DNA of 64,000 nucleotides from Gluconacetobacter johannae (GCF_025994435.1 NZ_BAQK01000036.1:118314-182313), one strand, 5' to 3'. Positions 52,207 through 61,218 are shown, counted from the first letter of the stretch. Numbers and translations are program-made. The notes: generated from the letters alone by a model not told the origin.

Positions 52207-53082
52207 ATGAGCGATTTATCCCCCCTCGGCTTCGTCGGTTTCGGCGCCATGGCCAGCCGGATGGGCCACAATCTGGTCGCCGCCGGTTATCAGATTGCGG
52301 CCTATACCCCGTCCGGCAAGGGCGGAGACGGCAGCGTGCGCTTCCTGCCGACCCCGCGCGCCCTGGCGGCGGACTCCGGCACCGTGATCGCCTGCGTGCC
52401 CGACGACGAGGCCCTGGCCGCGTCGATGTATGGCGATGACGGCGCGCTGGCCGGCATGAAGCCGGGCGCGCTGCTGATTAACACCAGTTCGGTCTCGCCC
52501 GAGGCTTCGCTGCACCTGGCGGCGGCGGCCCAGGCGCGCGGCATCATCGCCCTGGACGCCCCGGTCTCGGGCAGCACGCCGGAGGCCGAAGCCGGCACGC
52601 TGGTCGTGCTGGTCGGGGGCGGGGCCGCCGACGTGGCCCGCGCGCAGCCGATCTTCGACGTCATCGGCAAGGCGACACTGCATGCCGGCCCGTCCGGCAG
52701 CGGGTCGAAGCTGAAGCTGATCGTCAACGGCATCATGGGCGCGGGGCTGGCCGCCGTGGCCGAGGGCGTGACCTACGGTCTGGCCGCCGGGCTGGACCGC
52801 GACCTGCTGTTCAATGCCCTGGATTCGGTGGCCGTCATCTCGCCGCACCACAAGCGCAAGCTCAAGGCCGCGCATGTCGGCGATTTCAGCCCGCAATTCC
52901 CGACCCGCCTGATGCAGAAGGACATGCGGCTGCTGATGACCGACGCCGCCCGGACGGAAGCGGCCCTGCCGACCATGGCAGCCACCACGCAGCTTCTGTC
53001 GCTGACGCGCCGGCTGCATCCGGACGATGATTATTCGTCGCTGTTCGCCGTCCTGGAAAGCACCGTCGCCAACACCCCCTGA
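52207..53082 (+). CDS. NAD-binding beta-hydroxyacid dehydrogenase (GarR/HIBADH-like)
   Basis: 291 residues. The Rossmann motif GFVGFGAMASRM opens the protein, the substrate loop is DAPVSGSTPEAEAGTL (about 118-133) and the catalytic lysine lies in GSGSKLKLIVN (about 163). The family includes tartronate semialdehyde reductase and 3-hydroxyisobutyrate dehydrogenase; the substrate cannot be told apart here. AGGAAGGA nine bases upstream supports the ATG. Confidence 0.92.
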   Translation: MSDLSPLGFVGFGAMASRMGHNLVAAGYQIAAYTPSGKGGDGSVRFLPTPRALAADSGTVIACVPDDEALAASMYGDDGALAGMKPGALLINTSSVSPEASLHLAAAAQARGIIALDAPVSGSTPEAEAGTLVVLVGGGAADVARAQPIFDVIGKATLHAGPSGSGSKLKLIVNGIMGAGLAAVAEGVTYGLAAGLDRDLLFNALDSVAVISPHHKRKLKAAHVGDFSPQFPTRLMQKDMRLLMTDAARTEAALPTMAATTQLLSLTRRLHPDDDYSSLFAVLESTVANTP

Positions 53083-53089
53083 CCGGCCT

Positions 53090-53944
53090 TCAGACCCGCC
53101 CCGTCAGGGCCGCCCACAGGACCGCCAGCCGGTCCCCCAGCCCGCGCGCCGCATCGCCCTCCGCCCCTGCGTCACGGGCCAGGTCGCGCCGCGCCAGCAC
53201 CCCCGGCAGGGCCGCGCCACGCGCCGCGCGGGGCAGGCTGGCGGTCCGGCCCGCATGCAGCAGGGCCAGCCCCTCCTGCCGCACCAGGGCCCGCAGCGGC
53301 CCCAGGCGCGCCGGATCGACGCCATTCTGCACCGCGTCGCGCGACAGGCCGGACTCGTTCAGCGCGTCTTCGGGCAACGGGCACCGGCCGCCGCGCAACA
53401 CCGCGTCCAGATGACGCAGCAGCCCGCCCATGCCGAAGGCCGCGCCCCGCGACGCGACGGCGCGCAGGGCGTCCTCGTCCCGCACGCCGGCGGCCTCGGC
53501 GATCGCACGCTGCACGCCGCCCGCGCCGCATCGCATCGCTTCCCGCCAGGCGTTGCGGTCGGCCAGCCCGTCCAGTTCCGCCTCGCGCGCGTCGAGAATG
53601 CCCAGCAGGGTCCGCCGCTCCACCCGGCCCTGTGCGACCAGCGCGCGCAGGGGGTCGGCGACCGCGTGCGGATGGGGGGCGCCCTCGACGATTTCGCGCC
53701 ACCATTGCAGGCGGATCATCCCGGCCAGCGGCCCGGCGACCGACCGCGACTGGGTGCCCGTCAGCGCCCGAACGGATTCGTGATTGAACGCGATCAGGGT
53801 GAACGCGTCTTCGCGCAGGGCGGCCGGCAGGAACAGGGAACAGAAGAACCGATCCGGATCGGACCGCCGGGCGATGTCCCCGCAGACGGACAGGCCGGAC
53901 GTACCCGTCTGCTGATCGGTTTCGCGGGTCGTGAAGCTGGTCAT
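53090..53944 (-). CDS. Squalene/phytoene synthase-fold protein, NDUFAF6-like
   Basis: 284 residues. DPDRFFCSLFLP, FTLIAFNHE and GMIRLQWWREIVE resemble the prenyl-synthase-fold subgroup of mitochondrial complex I assembly factor NDUFAF6 rather than true squalene synthases: the twin DXXXD metal motifs of active enzymes are not evident. A role in complex I assembly is inferred from the family. The ATG at 53944 is preferred over one 11 codons upstream. It converges with the dehydrogenase gene, seven bases apart. Confidence 0.82.
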   Translation of the reverse strand: MTSFTTRETDQQTGTSGLSVCGDIARRSDPDRFFCSLFLPAALREDAFTLIAFNHESVRALTGTQSRSVAGPLAGMIRLQWWREIVEGAPHPHAVADPLRALVAQGRVERRTLLGILDAREAELDGLADRNAWREAMRCGAGGVQRAIAEAAGVRDEDALRAVASRGAAFGMGGLLRHLDAVLRGGRCPLPEDALNESGLSRDAVQNGVDPARLGPLRALVRQEGLALLHAGRTASLPRAARGAALPGVLARRDLARDAGAEGDAARGLGDRLAVLWAALTGRV

Positions 53945-54077
53945 CGCATCGACATGCCGCGTGCGGGACGAACGCACAAGAACGCGGTCATGCGTCCGTC
54001 ACTTGACGCATTTCCCCTGCCCCCATAGCTCTGGACAGGCGGCGGTTTCCGCCTCTGCAATTCCAAGGAGAACGTTC

Positions 54078-54686
54078 ATGGCTTTCGAATTGCCCACCCT
54101 TCCGTACCAGACCAACGCGCTGGCCGCGCGCGGCATGTGCCAGGAGACGCTGGAGCTGCACCACGGCAAGCATCACCAGGCCTATGTCACGGCGCTGAAC
54201 GGCTTCGTCGAATCCAAGCCCGAGCTGCAGGGCAAGTCGCTCGAGGAGATCATCCTGGCCGTGAAGGGCGACGCGGCGGCGGCCCCGGTGTTCAACAACG
54301 CGGGCCAGCATTGGAACCACATCCTGTTCTGGCAGAACCTGTCGCCCACCGGCGGCGTGATCCCCGACGCCCTGGCCGCGAAGCTGGCCCAGGATTTCGG
54401 CAGCGTCGACGACTTCAAGACCGCCTTCAAGACCGCCGCGACGACGCAGTTCGGCTCGGGCTGGGCGTGGCTGGTCCTGGCGTCGGACGGCAAGCTGAAG
54501 GTCACCAAGACCGCCAACGGCTCGAACCCGCTGGCCGAAGGCCAGGGCACGGTGCTGCTGGGCCTGGATGTGTGGGAACATTCCTACTATCTGGATTTCC
54601 GCAACCGCCGCCCGGACTACACCACCAACTATCTGGACAAGCTGGCGAACTACGAGTTCGCCGAGGCGCAGCTCAAGGCCGCCTGA
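54078..54686 (+). CDS. sodB: Superoxide dismutase (Fe/Mn family, probably Fe)
   Basis: 202 residues. It dismutates superoxide in the cytoplasm. Metal ligands are expected in LELHHGKHHQAYV, NHILFWQNL and the DVWEHSYYLDFRNRRPDY signature; FGSGWAWLVL is conserved. AAGGAG seven bases upstream marks the ATG. Iron preference is inferred from NNAGQHWNHILFW, typical of SodB. A clear terminator follows. Confidence 0.96.
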   Translation: MAFELPTLPYQTNALAARGMCQETLELHHGKHHQAYVTALNGFVESKPELQGKSLEEIILAVKGDAAAAPVFNNAGQHWNHILFWQNLSPTGGVIPDALAAKLAQDFGSVDDFKTAFKTAATTQFGSGWAWLVLASDGKLKVTKTANGSNPLAEGQGTVLLGLDVWEHSYYLDFRNRRPDYTTNYLDKLANYEFAEAQLKAA

Positions 54687-54704
54687 GGCAATCCGGACGA
54701 TCGG

Positions 54705-54731
54705 AAACCCGGCCCTCGTGGCCGGGTTTTT
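54705..54731 (+). terminator. Rho-independent terminator after sodB
   Basis: A 10-bp stem (AAACCCGGCC with GGCCGGGTTT) around a five-base loop ends in TTTTTC, 19 bases after the sodB stop. It separates sodB from the convergent sugar transporter gene. Confidence 0.93.
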
Positions 54732-54739
54732 CATGTCTG

Positions 54740-56179
54740 TCAGGCGGGTCCGACGCCCCCCGGAACACCCTCCCGCCCGATGTCGCGCAGGCGCCGGCCC
54801 GCCATCAGCTCATGTTCGATCCGCTCCAGGCTCAGGCCCTTGGTCTCGGGCACGAACAGCAGCACCAGGACGACGAACAGCGCGTTCAGCCCGGCATAGA
54901 GCCAGAAGGTCTGCCCCTGCCCCAGCCGGTCCAGCAGGGTCAGGAACGTCGCGCCCACGATCATGTTGGCAATCCAGTTCGTGGTGGTGGAACAGGCCAG
55001 GCCGAAATCCCGGCCCTGCAACGGCTGGATCTCGGAACACAGCACCCAGACCAGCGGGCCGGCCGAAAAGGCGAAGCCCGCCACGAAGCACAGCAGCACG
55101 CCCACCGCCATCGCCTGCTGCACCCCCGCATCAGGCCCCATGCGGATCATGACCCCCAGCAACGCCATGCCGGCACTCATGACCAGCAGGCCACAGACCA
55201 GCATCGGCCGCCGGCCCCAGCGATCGACCAGTCCGATGGCCAGGAACGTCGCCAGCATGTTCACCACGCCGACCGACGCGGTGCCCCACAGGCGGGCATG
55301 TTCGGCGAACCCGGCCAGCCCGAAGATGCGCGGCGCGTAGTATATCACCACGTTCATGCCGGTGAATTGCTGGATGCATTGCAGCATGATCCCCAGCAGG
55401 ACCGACCGGCGAAAATTCGGGTTGCCGCGAAACAGGGCCCATCCCCGGGTCTGGCCACGCAACTGGGCGTCGATCTCGGCCAGTTCCCGCGCCACCCCGC
55501 CCGCCTGGCCGCGCAGTTCCAGCAAGGCCCGCCGGGCCGCGTCGCGACGTCCCATCATCATCAGCCACCGCGGGCTGGCCGGCAGGAAGGCCGCCCCCAT
55601 CAGGTAGACCACGCCGGGGAACGCGACGATGCCCAGCATCCAGCGCCAGGCATCGAAATAGGAGAACAGGGCGTCCGAGACGAAGGCCAGCAGGATGCCG
55701 ATGGTAATCATCAGCTGATAGATCGACACCATGGCCCCACGGTGCCGCGCATCGGCGATTTCGGAAATGTACAACGGCGCGGTGAACGTCGAAATGCCGA
55801 TCGCCAGCCCCATGACGATCCGCGCCGCGATCAGCGTGCCGACCGAACCGGACAGCGCGCAGAACACCGCCCCCGCGACGAACAGCGCCGCCCCGATCAC
55901 CAGCGTCCGCTTCCGTCCCCAGACGAAGGACAGCCGCGCCGCGACCAGGACACCGGCCGCGGCGCCCAGCATCATCGACGCCACGATCCATTCCTGTTGA
56001 ATCTGGGTAGCCTCGAACTCCTGCGCGATCAGGCTCAGTGCGCCCGATATCACGCCGATATCCAGTCCGAACATCAATCCGGCCACGGCCGCCAGCCCGG
56101 CGACCAGCCGGGCGCGGCCCGTCACCGGCTTGCCCATCCATCCGGCCTCCATTGTCGCGGCATGTCCGTACCCGCCCAT
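54740..56179 (-). CDS. Sugar porter (MFS) sugar/H+ symporter, probable galactose importer
   Basis: About 479 residues with twelve membrane helices. Sugar-porter signatures are seen: GLMFGLDIGVISGAL in helix 1, WGRKR, PASPRWL after helix 6, QQFTGMNVVIYYAPRIF in helix 7, DRWGRRP and the closing PETKG. The group includes GalP and XylE. Its place after the galactonate genes suggests galactose uptake. Several ATGs are possible (56179, 56152, 56137); the last has a GGAGG upstream, so the N-terminus may be shorter. Confidence 0.92.
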   Translation of the reverse strand: MGGYGHAATMEAGWMGKPVTGRARLVAGLAAVAGLMFGLDIGVISGALSLIAQEFEATQIQQEWIVASMMLGAAAGVLVAARLSFVWGRKRTLVIGAALFVAGAVFCALSGSVGTLIAARIVMGLAIGISTFTAPLYISEIADARHRGAMVSIYQLMITIGILLAFVSDALFSYFDAWRWMLGIVAFPGVVYLMGAAFLPASPRWLMMMGRRDAARRALLELRGQAGGVARELAEIDAQLRGQTRGWALFRGNPNFRRSVLLGIMLQCIQQFTGMNVVIYYAPRIFGLAGFAEHARLWGTASVGVVNMLATFLAIGLVDRWGRRPMLVCGLLVMSAGMALLGVMIRMGPDAGVQQAMAVGVLLCFVAGFAFSAGPLVWVLCSEIQPLQGRDFGLACSTTTNWIANMIVGATFLTLLDRLGQGQTFWLYAGLNALFVVLVLLFVPETKGLSLERIEHELMAGRRLRDIGREGVPGGVGPA

Positions 56180-56256
56180 GTCACGTTTCCCGTCATGCCT
56201 GCCTTGGGTCAATTATAACGACCCGGACCAGCCGGAGTTCGGATCGGCGATGCGGC

Positions 56257-57045
56257 CTACACCCATCCGCCGTCTACGATGAAACTCTGGCCGCTGCACA
56301 TGCGGCTGTCGTCGGCTGCCAGGAACAGGGCCATGCGGGCGATGTCCTCGGGCTCCACCCGGCCGGGCAGGCACTGCCCGCGCTCGATCTCGCGCTCGCC
56401 TTCCGGCGTCAGCCACAGTTTTTTCTGCCGTTCGGTCATCACCCAGCCCGGCACCAGCGCATTGACCCGGATCGCGTGCGGGCCGAGTTCCCGCGCCAGC
56501 GCGCACACCAGCCCCTGCACCGCCGCCTTTGCCGTGGCATAGACCGGATAGCCGCTGTTCTTCAGCATCCACCCGATGGAACCAAGGCAGATGATGCTCC
56601 CCCGCCCCAGTGCCCGCATGTCCCTCGCCACCGCCTGGGCGGCGAAGAACTGGGCGCGGATATTGACGGCGGACAGCCGGTCCCACATCGCCGGATCGAC
56701 ATCATCCAACGTGTGGCGCATGTCGTTTGCGGCGTTGTTCAGAAGGATCTCGACCGGTCCATGCGCCGTGCGCGCCAGATCGACGCCCCCCCGCAGGGCG
56801 CGGATGTCGGTCACGTCGCACGGCACGAACAATATTCGCCCGCCTTCGTCGCGCAGATCCTCGGCCAGCGCGCTTCCCGCCGCGACATCAAGGTCGAGCA
56901 CGGCGACATGCGCGCCCTGTCCGGCAAAGGCGCGCACCAGCGCCGCACCGATGCCGGTGGCGCCCCCCGTGACCAGCACGGATCGCCCCGACAGGCTGGG
57001 ATAGCGGGCGAACATCGCCCCATCCCCGGACGGATGCGTCACCAT
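56257..57045 (-). CDS. Short-chain dehydrogenase, candidate D-galactose dehydrogenase
   Basis: 262 residues of classical SDR type. The cofactor motif TGGATGIG is at 26-33, LLNNAA at 101-106, and the catalytic Ser156, Tyr169 and Lys173 are intact. The start overlaps the dgoD stop by seven bases, so it belongs to the galactonate operon. Oxidation of D-galactose to galactonolactone is the natural missing step and the best guess; another sugar or sugar acid is possible. Confidence 0.88.
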   Translation of the reverse strand: MVTHPSGDGAMFARYPSLSGRSVLVTGGATGIGAALVRAFAGQGAHVAVLDLDVAAGSALAEDLRDEGGRILFVPCDVTDIRALRGGVDLARTAHGPVEILLNNAANDMRHTLDDVDPAMWDRLSAVNIRAQFFAAQAVARDMRALGRGSIICLGSIGWMLKNSGYPVYATAKAAVQGLVCALARELGPHAIRVNALVPGWVMTERQKKLWLTPEGEREIERGQCLPGRVEPEDIARMALFLAADDSRMCSGQSFIVDGGWV

Positions 57046-58187
57046 TCCGCGAACGACCCGTCACGATGCCGCCAGACCGGATTGCGCCAGCGATGCCCCT
57101 CGGCGGCGCGGGCACGGACATAGTCCTCGTTGATCTCGATGCCCAGGCCGGGGCCGGAGGGAATGTCCACATGCCCGTCGCGATAGGCGAAGACGTCGGG
57201 GTCCACGATATAGTCCAGCAGGTCGTTGGTCTTGTTGTAGTGAATCCCCAGGCTCTGCTCCTGGATGAAGGCGTTGTAGCAGAGCGCGTCGAGTTGCAGG
57301 TTCGCCGCCAGTGCGATCGGCCCCAGCGGGCAATGCAACGCCACCGCGACGTCATAGGCCTCGGCCATCGCGGCGATCTTGCGGGTTTCGGTGATGCCGC
57401 CGGAGTGCGACGGGTCGGGCTGGATGATGTCCACGCAGCCCTGTTCCAGCACCCGCTTGAAATCCCATCGCGAAAACAGGCGTTCGCCCAGGGCGATGGG
57501 GATGGAGGTATGCTTGGTGATTTCGGGCAGATCTTCCAGATGTTCGCTCAGGACCGGTTCCTCGATGAACATCAGGTCGAACGGCTCCAGTTCCTTGGCC
57601 AGGACCTTGGCCATCGGCTTGTGCACCCGGCCGTGGAAATCCACGCCGATGCCCAGGTACGGGCCGGCTTCCTCGCGGATCGCGGCGACGCGGGCGATCA
57701 CGTCGTCGATCTTGGCGTGGCTGTCGACATATTGCAGTTCCTCGGTGGCGTTCATCTTGATCGCCGTGAAGCCGCGATCGACCACCGCGCGCACCGCCCG
57801 CGCGGTATCGGCCGGCCGGTCGCCCCCGATCCAGGAATAGACGCGGATCCGGTCGCGGCAGCGGCCGCCCAGCAATTCATGGACCGGGACGTTGAACGCC
57901 CGTCCCTTGATGTCCCACAGGGCCTGGTCGATGCCGGCGATGGCGCTCATGTGCACCGCGCCGCCGCGATAGAAGCCGCCGCGATACATGACCGTCCAGT
58001 GGTCCTCGATCCGGAACGGATCCTTGCCGATCAGATAATCCGCCAGTTCCGCAACGGCGGCGGCGACCGTGTCGGCGCGGCCTTCCACGACCGGTTCGCC
58101 CCAGCCGGAAATCCCCTCGTCGGTTTCAATCTTGAGGAACAGCCACCGTGGCGGAACCTGGAACGTCGTCAGCTTCGTGATCTTCAT
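57039..58187 (-). CDS. dgoD: D-galactonate dehydratase
   Basis: 382 residues of the enolase superfamily (mandelate racemase subgroup). It dehydrates D-galactonate to 2-keto-3-deoxygalactonate. Metal ligands and bases are visible: Asp and His in GVDFHGRVH, Glu in MFIEEPVLS, Glu in ALGERLFSRW and the catalytic His in ALHCPLGPIAL. Length equals E. coli DgoD (382). Confidence 0.96.
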   Translation of the reverse strand: MKITKLTTFQVPPRWLFLKIETDEGISGWGEPVVEGRADTVAAAVAELADYLIGKDPFRIEDHWTVMYRGGFYRGGAVHMSAIAGIDQALWDIKGRAFNVPVHELLGGRCRDRIRVYSWIGGDRPADTARAVRAVVDRGFTAIKMNATEELQYVDSHAKIDDVIARVAAIREEAGPYLGIGVDFHGRVHKPMAKVLAKELEPFDLMFIEEPVLSEHLEDLPEITKHTSIPIALGERLFSRWDFKRVLEQGCVDIIQPDPSHSGGITETRKIAAMAEAYDVAVALHCPLGPIALAANLQLDALCYNAFIQEQSLGIHYNKTNDLLDYIVDPDVFAYRDGHVDIPSGPGLGIEINEDYVRARAAEGHRWRNPVWRHRDGSFAEW

Positions 58188-58227
58188 GACCGTTTCCGTC
58201 CTGTTCTTGTTCTTGCAGCCGGCGGCC

Positions 58228-58854
58228 CTATCGCCCGCGCGCCAGGGCGCCCACGAACCGGCGCGCGGCGACCCCGACCTCCCGCGCCGACCGTCCGGCC
58301 CGGTACAGCGCCGACCCCAGGCCGAAGCCGGCAGCCCCGGCCTCGAGGAACGGCCCCATGGTGTCCGGCGTCACGCCCCCCACCGGGATGAAGCGGGTGC
58401 CGGCGGGAAAGACGCTGCGCCAGGCCGCAAGCACCGGCGGGCCGAGCTGTTCGGCGGGAAACATCTTCAACGCCGTGGCCCCCGCGGCCAGGGCGGCAAA
58501 GCCCTCGGTCGGGGTGGCCACGCCGGGCGTGCAAAACAGGCCCAGCGCGCGCGCCGCGCGGATGACCGCGACATCGCCGTGCGGCATGACGACCAGCCGG
58601 CCACCGGCCTCGGCGACCTGCACCACCATGTCGGGCGACGTCACGGTGCCCGCGCCGATCAGGGCGCTGTCGCCGAACCGGTCCTGCAACAGGCGGATGC
58701 TTCGCAGGGGATGCGGCGAATTCATCGGCACCTCGATGATGCGAAATCCGGCCCCCACCAGCGCGTCGCCGACCTCCAGCACCTCGTCCGGCGTCACGCC
58801 GCGCAGGATCGCGACCAGCGGGCAGGCCGCCAGGGCGTCATCGAAACTCGTCAT
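58228..58854 (-). CDS. dgoA: 2-dehydro-3-deoxy-6-phosphogalactonate aldolase
   Basis: 208 residues of the KDPG/KDPGal aldolase family. It splits KDPGal into pyruvate and glyceraldehyde-3-phosphate. The Schiff-base lysine is in GATALKMFPAEQLGP, with EVPMNSPHPL and GAGTVTSPD also conserved. The ATG overlaps the dgoK stop (ATGA). An open frame continues upstream through dgoK, but that is a shadow. Confidence 0.96.
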   Translation of the reverse strand: MTSFDDALAACPLVAILRGVTPDEVLEVGDALVGAGFRIIEVPMNSPHPLRSIRLLQDRFGDSALIGAGTVTSPDMVVQVAEAGGRLVVMPHGDVAVIRAARALGLFCTPGVATPTEGFAALAAGATALKMFPAEQLGPPVLAAWRSVFPAGTRFIPVGGVTPDTMGPFLEAGAAGFGLGSALYRAGRSAREVGVAARRFVGALARGR

Positions 58855-59864
58855 GTCGGTCCTCCTTCCGCGCGCCCCTCGGGCGCGTGGTTCGCCGGGG
58901 TCAGGTAGCCGGCCTCCATGGCAATCCGGTACAGCCCCTGCGGGGCGGTATTGCCCACGGACTGGGGCACGGGGGCGCCCAGGATGTCGAACGCGCGGGC
59001 ATACAGGCCGCACAGCCGTTCCTCGCCCACCAGGATCGTCGGGCCCGCACCCGGCCGGTCGGCCAGGCCGGCCCGGACTTCGTCCCCCACCAGCAGGCCG
59101 GACAGGTAGTCCCGCGTCGCGGCGGCGCCGATCCCGCCGTCCAGGAACAGGGCGCGCACGGAAAACAGCAGCGGCGCCACGCCCTGGCGCGACGCCGCGG
59201 CGGCCAGGACGCCACGGCGGAAGGCGTCGCGGGCCTCGTCCTCGGTAACGGCGGCGGCCCCGTCCGCGGGCCGGCCCAGGATGCTGTGCCGGGACAGCAC
59301 GGCAAACAGTTCCCCCGTCATCGCGGTCGCAAACCCCACGATCCGGCCGCCCCGCACGCGCGCCCATTTGGAATGGGTCCCCGGCAGGACCAGCGTCGAA
59401 TCCGCCGCCAGGCCGGGATGCAGCGCCAGCGCGCCCACGATCTGCGTTTCCTCGCCCCGCATGACGTCGGGCAGCGGATGCCGCCGCCTGACCCCCGGCA
59501 CGATACCCGGAACGCCGGAAACACCGGCCGCCGCCTCCGGACGGACCAGCGCACGGGCCAGCGACGCACCGTCCGCCGGACAATCCACGTACGGGACCTC
59601 CCGCCACCCACTCGCGCTGCCGACCATGCCGCAGGCGATCAGCGGCAGGCCGGCCGCATCCGGCCAGTTGGACAGCAGCGCCGCCAGCGCGGCGGGATAG
59701 CCGCCCTCCGGCAGGTTCAGGATGCCCCACGGGGCCTGCGCCTCGTCCAGCACCGCCCCCGACGCCGACAGGCGCCAGGCTCGCAGGGACGACGTGCCCC
59801 AGTCTATGCCGATCAGCGCGGCGGTTTCGGGGGGCACGGCCTCGTCCTCATGCCGCCGCAACAT
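58851..59864 (-). CDS. dgoK: 2-dehydro-3-deoxygalactonokinase
   Basis: 337 residues. It phosphorylates 2-keto-3-deoxygalactonate at position 6. The N-terminal phosphate-binding LIGIDWGTSSLRAW, GMVGSASGW, the LPGTHSKWARV loop and MTGELFAVL are family motifs. A good ribosome site (GGAGGGAA) precedes the ATG at 59864, which overlaps the end of the regulator by 17 bases. Confidence 0.95.
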   Translation of the reverse strand: MLRRHEDEAVPPETAALIGIDWGTSSLRAWRLSASGAVLDEAQAPWGILNLPEGGYPAALAALLSNWPDAAGLPLIACGMVGSASGWREVPYVDCPADGASLARALVRPEAAAGVSGVPGIVPGVRRRHPLPDVMRGEETQIVGALALHPGLAADSTLVLPGTHSKWARVRGGRIVGFATAMTGELFAVLSRHSILGRPADGAAAVTEDEARDAFRRGVLAAAASRQGVAPLLFSVRALFLDGGIGAAATRDYLSGLLVGDEVRAGLADRPGAGPTILVGEERLCGLYARAFDILGAPVPQSVGNTAPQGLYRIAMEAGYLTPANHAPEGRAEGGPT

Positions 59865-60633
59865 CGGCGTTCCCTCCCAGCCTGCCCGACAGGTCGGCCG
59901 CCGCCCGACGCACGACCGGCGCCAGGGTCCGCATCCGTTCGAGCGACAGATAGGGCGTGGCGCTGGCCACGCTCAGCGCCGCGACGATCCGCCCGCCGCG
60001 ATCGCGGACCGGGACCGCGACGCAGCGGATCCCGACCTCGTTGTCCTCCAGGTCGAAGACGCAGTCCGACGCGCGATAGTCCCGCATGCGCGCAAGCCAG
60101 GCCGGCCAGCCGGCCTCCCCCGCCGCCTCGGGCCGGGCCGCGTCATACAGGTGACGCCACTCGCCCTCATCCAGGTCCAGCATCAGGGCGCGGCCGATCC
60201 CGGTCAGGGCCAGGTTCATGCGCTGCCCGACGCGCGAGCGCATCTCCAGCCCCCGCTGGCCGGGGATCTTGTCCAGATACAGGACGTCCCCGCCCGAACG
60301 GATGCCCAGATGCACGGTATCGCGCGTTTCCGCCCCCAGCCGCTCGGTCACCGGCCGGGCCTGTTCGGCCAGCGGCATCTCGTCCCGCGCGCCGGCGCCC
60401 AGCGCCGTCAGGCGTGGGCCGAGGCGATAGGCGCCGTCCCCATCCAGCCGCAGCCAGTCCAGCCGGACCAGGCAACTGACGATCCGCTGGGTCGTGCTGC
60501 GGGTGCACCCGGTCGCCCCCGCGATGGCCGGCAGCGTGCGGTGGCCCCGATCGACCGCGTCGATGGCCGCGATTCCGCGTTCCAGCGCCTGCGTTCCGCT
60601 TGCGGCGGCAGGCTTTGCGCCCGTGGCGTCCAT
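59848..60633 (-). CDS. IclR-family regulator of the galactonate operon
   Basis: 261 residues: an N-terminal winged helix-turn-helix (about 15-75) and a C-terminal effector domain (about 90-255). It is the first gene of the operon and overlaps dgoK, so it is probably autoregulated. In E. coli dgo is controlled by a GntR-family protein, so IclR control is a different arrangement. Palindromic half-sites lie 66-93 bases upstream of the ATG. Confidence 0.92.
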   Translation of the reverse strand: MDATGAKPAAASGTQALERGIAAIDAVDRGHRTLPAIAGATGCTRSTTQRIVSCLVRLDWLRLDGDGAYRLGPRLTALGAGARDEMPLAEQARPVTERLGAETRDTVHLGIRSGGDVLYLDKIPGQRGLEMRSRVGQRMNLALTGIGRALMLDLDEGEWRHLYDAARPEAAGEAGWPAWLARMRDYRASDCVFDLEDNEVGIRCVAVPVRDRGGRIVAALSVASATPYLSLERMRTLAPVVRRAAADLSGRLGGNADVAAA

Positions 60634-60698
60634 GATCCATTCCCCCACGCCACGATCGGTAAGGGGGATTCGCGCAAAACTCAATATACGGATCAACG

Positions 60699-60726
60699 AC
60701 CCACATTATGGGTTACGCATGACCCA
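60699..60726 (-). promoter_or_regulatory. Candidate IclR operator with three alternating half-sites
   Basis: ACCCA-N5-TGGGT-N8-ACCCA forms two overlapping inverted repeats upstream of the regulator. IclR proteins bind short palindromes as dimers or paired dimers. The central CACATTATGGG is AT-containing and stands out in the GC-rich flank. Confidence 0.5.
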
Positions 60727-60763
60727 AAGTGGCTTTTCCCTGGTTTTCCGGGGCCTTGAAACG

Positions 60764-60805
60764 CAAAACGCCCGGCCACCTCCCCATGGGGCGGTGGCCG
60801 GGCGT
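60764..60805 (-). terminator. Rho-independent terminator after yajC
   Basis: A perfect 13-bp stem (60768-60780 with 60793-60805) has a loop that itself contains CCCCATGGGG. In minus-strand RNA it is followed by UUUUG. It lies about 33 bases after the yajC stop. Confidence 0.88.
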
Positions 60806-60837
60806 GCATCAACTCTCCGGGATCGGCGGGGCGGGCG

Positions 60838-61218
60838 TCAGCCCCCCTTGGCGCCGGTGTCGTTCGCGGGCTTGGCGCTGCTGCTGACGACCGAACCGAT
60901 CGTCTCGCGCAGGACGGTGACGCGCACATTCGGCGCGATCTCAACCTCGACCTCGTTCGAATCGTCGCGAACCTTCTGGACGACGGCGATGATCCCGCCG
61001 GCCGTCAATACCCGGTCGCCGCGCCGCAGGGCCGAAAGCTGGGCGCGAAGCTGCTTCTGCTTCTGCTGCTGCGGCCGGATCAGGATGAAATAGAAGATAA
61101 CGAACATCGCGACATAGGGCAGGATCGTCATCAGCCCGCCGGCGCTCAGAAATCCCCCCTCGCCTCCGGCGGTCTGGGCGTAGGCCGGTGTAATCAGGAA
61201 GTCCGAAAGAAGGGTCAT
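60838..61218 (-). CDS. yajC: Preprotein translocase subunit YajC
   Basis: 126 residues with one membrane helix (about 28-46) followed by the conserved LIRPQQQKQKQLRAQL and GDRVLTAGGIIA segments. YajC joins SecDF in the Sec holotranslocon. The N-terminal SDFLITPAYAQTAG stretch is typical of alphaproteobacteria. secD and secF, its usual neighbours, do not follow; the gene ends in its own terminator. Confidence 0.95.
   Translation of the reverse strand: MTLLSDFLITPAYAQTAGGEGGFLSAGGLMTILPYVAMFVIFYFILIRPQQQKQKQLRAQLSALRRGDRVLTAGGIIAVVQKVRDDSNEVEVEIAPNVRVTVLRETIGSVVSSSAKPANDTGAKGG

Noticed and set aside
56213..56218. TATAAT on the minus strand upstream of the sugar porter
   Set aside because: No matching -35 hexamer lies 16-18 bases upstream, and the gene is probably transcribed with the galactonate operon.
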